From Mangrovibacter plantisponsor (lineage in GTDB: Bacteria; Pseudomonadota; Gammaproteobacteria; Enterobacterales; Enterobacteriaceae), in the NCBI RefSeq assembly GCF_003182475.1, contig NZ_QGTS01000002.1, forward strand, positions 391,749-455,748: a stretch of DNA of 64,000 bases, written 5' to 3'. This document shows positions 61,853-64,000 of the stretch, piece after piece (within the stretch, counting starts at the first letter, position 1; each line of letters begins with the position of its first letter). Position numbers and translations under genes: made by a program. Below the pieces are notes generated by a model. It saw only the letters and a program-made list of their open reading frames with translations, did not search any database and was not told the origin of the DNA.

Positions 61853-63118
61853 ATGAACCCGGTTCAGACTGGTGAGCAAGAGGAACAAAACGGTGAAACG
61901 AGGGGGCTCACCCGGCGAGTACTGGCGCAACTGGCAGGCAAGCACGTTGCCGATGTTGACCAATTCTGGCGAGATGTCGCGGCCCTGGTAACTCCACTGG
62001 TTTCACCTGGCGGGAATGGGGCGACACGGGCGGTCACCTTTTTGTGGCGATCATGTGAACCACTCTATGGTGTTTACCTGCGCCTGAACCGGGTGACGGA
62101 TAAAGACCAGGTGGCTCGCGGTATGTTGCAAAACCTCCCGGGGACAGATATCTGGTTTTTAACACTGCAGTTGCCTGCCACCTACTGTGGTTCGTATACC
62201 TTTACGGAGATCCCACCGGGTGTGGCTGAACAACAACTGGTGCTGGTTGGTGGGAGAAACACGCCTTTTGCCAGCCAGCCGGACGCCTTCAACACCGCGT
62301 TGGGGATCCGGTTGCATGGCGGTGGTGAATCTGTGCTTAGTTTGGATAAAGCTGACGCACAGAGTGAGTGGCGCGACCGTTCTGCCGCGCCTGCCGGAAT
62401 AACCCATACCCGTTATTCGGTTGTGGCCGGGCGTGAGCGCCGCCTGCGCCTCTATTTGCCAGATGTACCGCGCTCAGTTCCACTTGGTTTGCTGGTGCTG
62501 CCCGATGCGGAATCCTGGTTTGATAACGTAGGTGTGTTACAGGCGCTTGATGTGGCGCTGAGCCGCGGCCGCATCGCACCGTTTGCTGTGCTGGGCGTGG
62601 ATAACCTAAGCCTGGATGACCGCACTGCTATTTTGGGTGGGGAAACTGCACTGATAGACAATCTTGCTCAACGGATTATTCCCGGTGTGTTGGGTGAATA
62701 TGCAGACCGGGCGTGGGCCGGAAGGGAGCGAACGGTTTTGTCGGGGCAGAGTCTTGGCGGTGTGACGGCACTAATGGCCGCACTGGTCGCAGCGGATACA
62801 TTCGGCGCAGTATTCAGCCACTCGCCTTCTATGTGGTGGACGCCGGATGGCAGCCGCCGCCCATTTATGTTCAGTGAAAACGATACATCCTGGGTCAGCG
62901 AACAGGTAATGGCAGCGCCGCCAGCCAGGGTGAAACTGCGTTTATGTGTCGGTAGCCTGGAAGGTGCCACAGTTCCCCATGTTGAAGACCTTCACCACCG
63001 GTTGCTTGTCGCAGGCGCAGACAGCACGCTTGCGGTGTATACCGGAGGGCATGACTTTGCATGGTGGCGAGTAGCTTTAATTGACGGGCTGGCAGCGTTA
63101 TTACCGCAGCATGGGTAG
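61853..63118 (+). CDS. iroD: IroD, salmochelin/enterobactin esterase (Fes family)
   Basis: A 421-residue cytosolic esterase: an N-terminal Fes-type domain with VTFLWRSCEPLYGVYLRLNRVTD, then an alpha/beta-hydrolase domain with GLLVLPDAESWF, nucleophile Ser300 in LSGQSLGGVTAL, and the catalytic His in YTGGHDFAWWR. IroD opens the trilactone of ferric salmochelins so that iron can be released inside the cell. It starts 69 bases after iroC. No iroE-like periplasmic esterase gene follows; a SerC-like gene on the other strand comes next. Confidence 0.95.
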   Translation: MNPVQTGEQEEQNGETRGLTRRVLAQLAGKHVADVDQFWRDVAALVTPLVSPGGNGATRAVTFLWRSCEPLYGVYLRLNRVTDKDQVARGMLQNLPGTDIWFLTLQLPATYCGSYTFTEIPPGVAEQQLVLVGGRNTPFASQPDAFNTALGIRLHGGGESVLSLDKADAQSEWRDRSAAPAGITHTRYSVVAGRERRLRLYLPDVPRSVPLGLLVLPDAESWFDNVGVLQALDVALSRGRIAPFAVLGVDNLSLDDRTAILGGETALIDNLAQRIIPGVLGEYADRAWAGRERTVLSGQSLGGVTALMAALVAADTFGAVFSHSPSMWWTPDGSRRPFMFSENDTSWVSEQVMAAPPARVKLRLCVGSLEGATVPHVEDLHHRLLVAGADSTLAVYTGGHDFAWWRVALIDGLAALLPQHG

Positions 63119-63209
63119 GCTTTCAGAGGCGCTGCCACTTGTTTCTGGCTGGCGGGTGTGTTCCACATCGCCAGAAGCGAGGTGCCTCCGGCCAAATCGG
63201 AGAATGGCT

Positions 63210-63329
63210 ATGCAACGTACAAATGTTCAGGTTAAACAGAGTGGTGTAACCCCGGCGCGGGCAAACACAGAGATGGCTGCATTACTGATGGCTGCCACAC
63301 TTTTAGAGTACACATTGCTGATGTTCTGA
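63210..63329 (+). CDS. Possible 39-aa small protein downstream of iroD
   Basis: ATG 63210 is preceded by GGAG at seven bases. The frame encodes 39 residues with a hydrophilic start (MQRTNVQVKQSG) and a hydrophobic end (MAALLMAATLLEYTLLMF) that could be a short membrane anchor. It is in the iro direction, 90 bases after iroD. No family is recognised and chance is quite possible. Confidence 0.3.
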   Translation: MQRTNVQVKQSGVTPARANTEMAALLMAATLLEYTLLMF

Positions 63330-63347
63330 CGCTGATACACTGAGGCG

Positions 63348-63380
63348 ACCTGCATACCCTACCTGGCAGGGTGTGCAGGT
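63348..63380. terminator. Hairpin between the iro operon and the SerC-like gene
   Basis: ACCTGCATACCCT pairs with AGGGTGTGCAGGT with one wobble pair, 13 base pairs and loop ACCTGGC. No T-run on either strand, but its place between convergent genes fits a termination role. Confidence 0.5.
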
Positions 63381-63395
63381 GAAAAGCACAAATGA

Positions 63396-64000
63396 CTATT
63401 TGCGGTTATTACGCAGGAAGTCATCCATAAAATTAACCAGTTTTTCTGCGGCAGGGACAGACAGCGCGTTATAAATCGAGGCTCGAATCCCGCCAATAGC
63501 CCGGTGACCATTCAGGCCAGAAAACCCGGCTTCGTGGCTTTCAGCAAGGAATTTTTTATCCAGCTCTGCATTTGGCAGTTTAAACGCTACGTTCATTTGT
63601 GAGCGGTCTTCCACCCGGCTCCAGCCATTGTAAAAGCCTTCGCTGTTATCCAGCATGGCATAAAGCAGTTCTGCTTTATGGCGGTTAATTTGCGCCATGT
63701 TCTCCAGACCACCCACATCATTAAGCAACCAGCGGGTAACCAGTAACACCACATAAATAGCGAATACTGGCGGTGTGTTGAGGTTTGAATGTGATTCAAC
63801 CTGGCGGCGGTAATTGAGGAACGAAGGCAGTTCGTCTGACGAAGCCTTAACTACGCTGTCGTGTACCAGCACAATGGTGACACCTGCCGGGCCAATGTTT
63901 TTCTGCGCGTGTGCGTAAATGACGGAGAATTTATTGGCATCGCAAGGTTTGGACAGGAAATCAGACGACATATCACATACCCGTGGTACGTCATCGCGCC
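63396..64000 (-). CDS. Phosphoserine aminotransferase-like protein (SerC family), C-terminal part cut by window edge
   Basis: The last 200 or so residues of a SerC-family PLP enzyme. The frame runs off the right edge as RDDVPRVCDMSSDFLSKP, so the N-terminal half is missing. The PLP lysine is in YAHAQKNIGPAGVTIVLVHD, followed by NTPPVFAIY and the end GLNGHRAIGGIRASIYNAL. Compared with E. coli SerC recalled from memory, motifs agree but many surface residues differ. The usual serC lies beside aroA, so this copy next to iroBCD is probably a paralogue, whose substrate could be a different phosphorylated or 3-carbon keto acid. Convergent with the iro operon. Confidence 0.85.
   Translation of the reverse strand, partial: RDDVPRVCDMSSDFLSKPCDANKFSVIYAHAQKNIGPAGVTIVLVHDSVVKASSDELPSFLNYRRQVESHSNLNTPPVFAIYVVLLVTRWLLNDVGGLENMAQINRHKAELLYAMLDNSEGFYNGWSRVEDRSQMNVAFKLPNAELDKKFLAESHEAGFSGLNGHRAIGGIRASIYNALSVPAAEKLVNFMDDFLRNNRK

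Overview
The window reads as chromosomal DNA of an enterobacterium (family Enterobacteriaceae in the broad sense; I cannot name the genus). Supporting signs are an OmpC/OmpF-type porin, YahO, an ExuT-type hexuronate carrier, RspB/RspR homologues, FabV, an Ail/OmpX-type protein, iroBCD with Fur boxes, and RamA/SoxS-sized AraC regulators. It looks like an accessory metabolic and transport region. I saw no rRNA, tRNA, CRISPR array, insertion sequence or phage gene. Genes are cut at both ends: a Gfo/Idh/MocA oxidoreductase on the left and a SerC-like aminotransferase on the right.

Left third (0-18 kb): a LysR regulator divergent from a lone UbiD-family decarboxylase; a methyltransferase; two copies of a module made of a small RamA-like AraC regulator and a small secreted DUF1471 protein. 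The second copy leads directly into an AcrAB-type RND pump without an outer-membrane gene. Between the copies lie a CusRS/HprRS-type two-component system with a textbook-like TGACAA-N2-TTGTCA box, a PanE-like reductase and an exuT homologue with a perfect CRP-type site upstream. A general porin follows.

Middle (18-40 kb): a five-gene operon (NRAMP-related transporter, PxpA, DUF1445, fused PxpB-PxpC, and a biotin carboxylase fused to BCCP) with a divergent GntR regulator, which suggests 5-oxoproline/D-glutamate metabolism with a biotin-dependent carboxylase twist. Next come a DUF6515 protein, yahO, an MscS-family channel, and an amine/amino-acid oxidation cluster (ornithine-cyclodeaminase-like protein, FAD oxidoreductase, APC permease, AraC regulator). 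A Ner-like regulator and a sugar-acid cluster (MFS carrier, RspB-like dehydrogenase, UxuA, RspR-like regulator) follow; in the latter, two divergent promoters share a 19-20 bp motif.

Right third (40-64 kb): a YahK-like alcohol dehydrogenase; a tightly packed operon of an SsuABC/TauABC-type transporter plus a HisD-like dehydrogenase, an APH-fold kinase, a zinc alcohol dehydrogenase and an SDR, met tail-to-tail by an FMN alpha-hydroxy-acid oxidase. This is the best candidate for an undescribed catabolic pathway. Then follow an unknown 291-aa protein, fabV, an Ail/OmpX-like protein, and an iron-regulated salmochelin locus with a FepA-type receptor followed by iroB, iroC and iroD. No iroE is visible.
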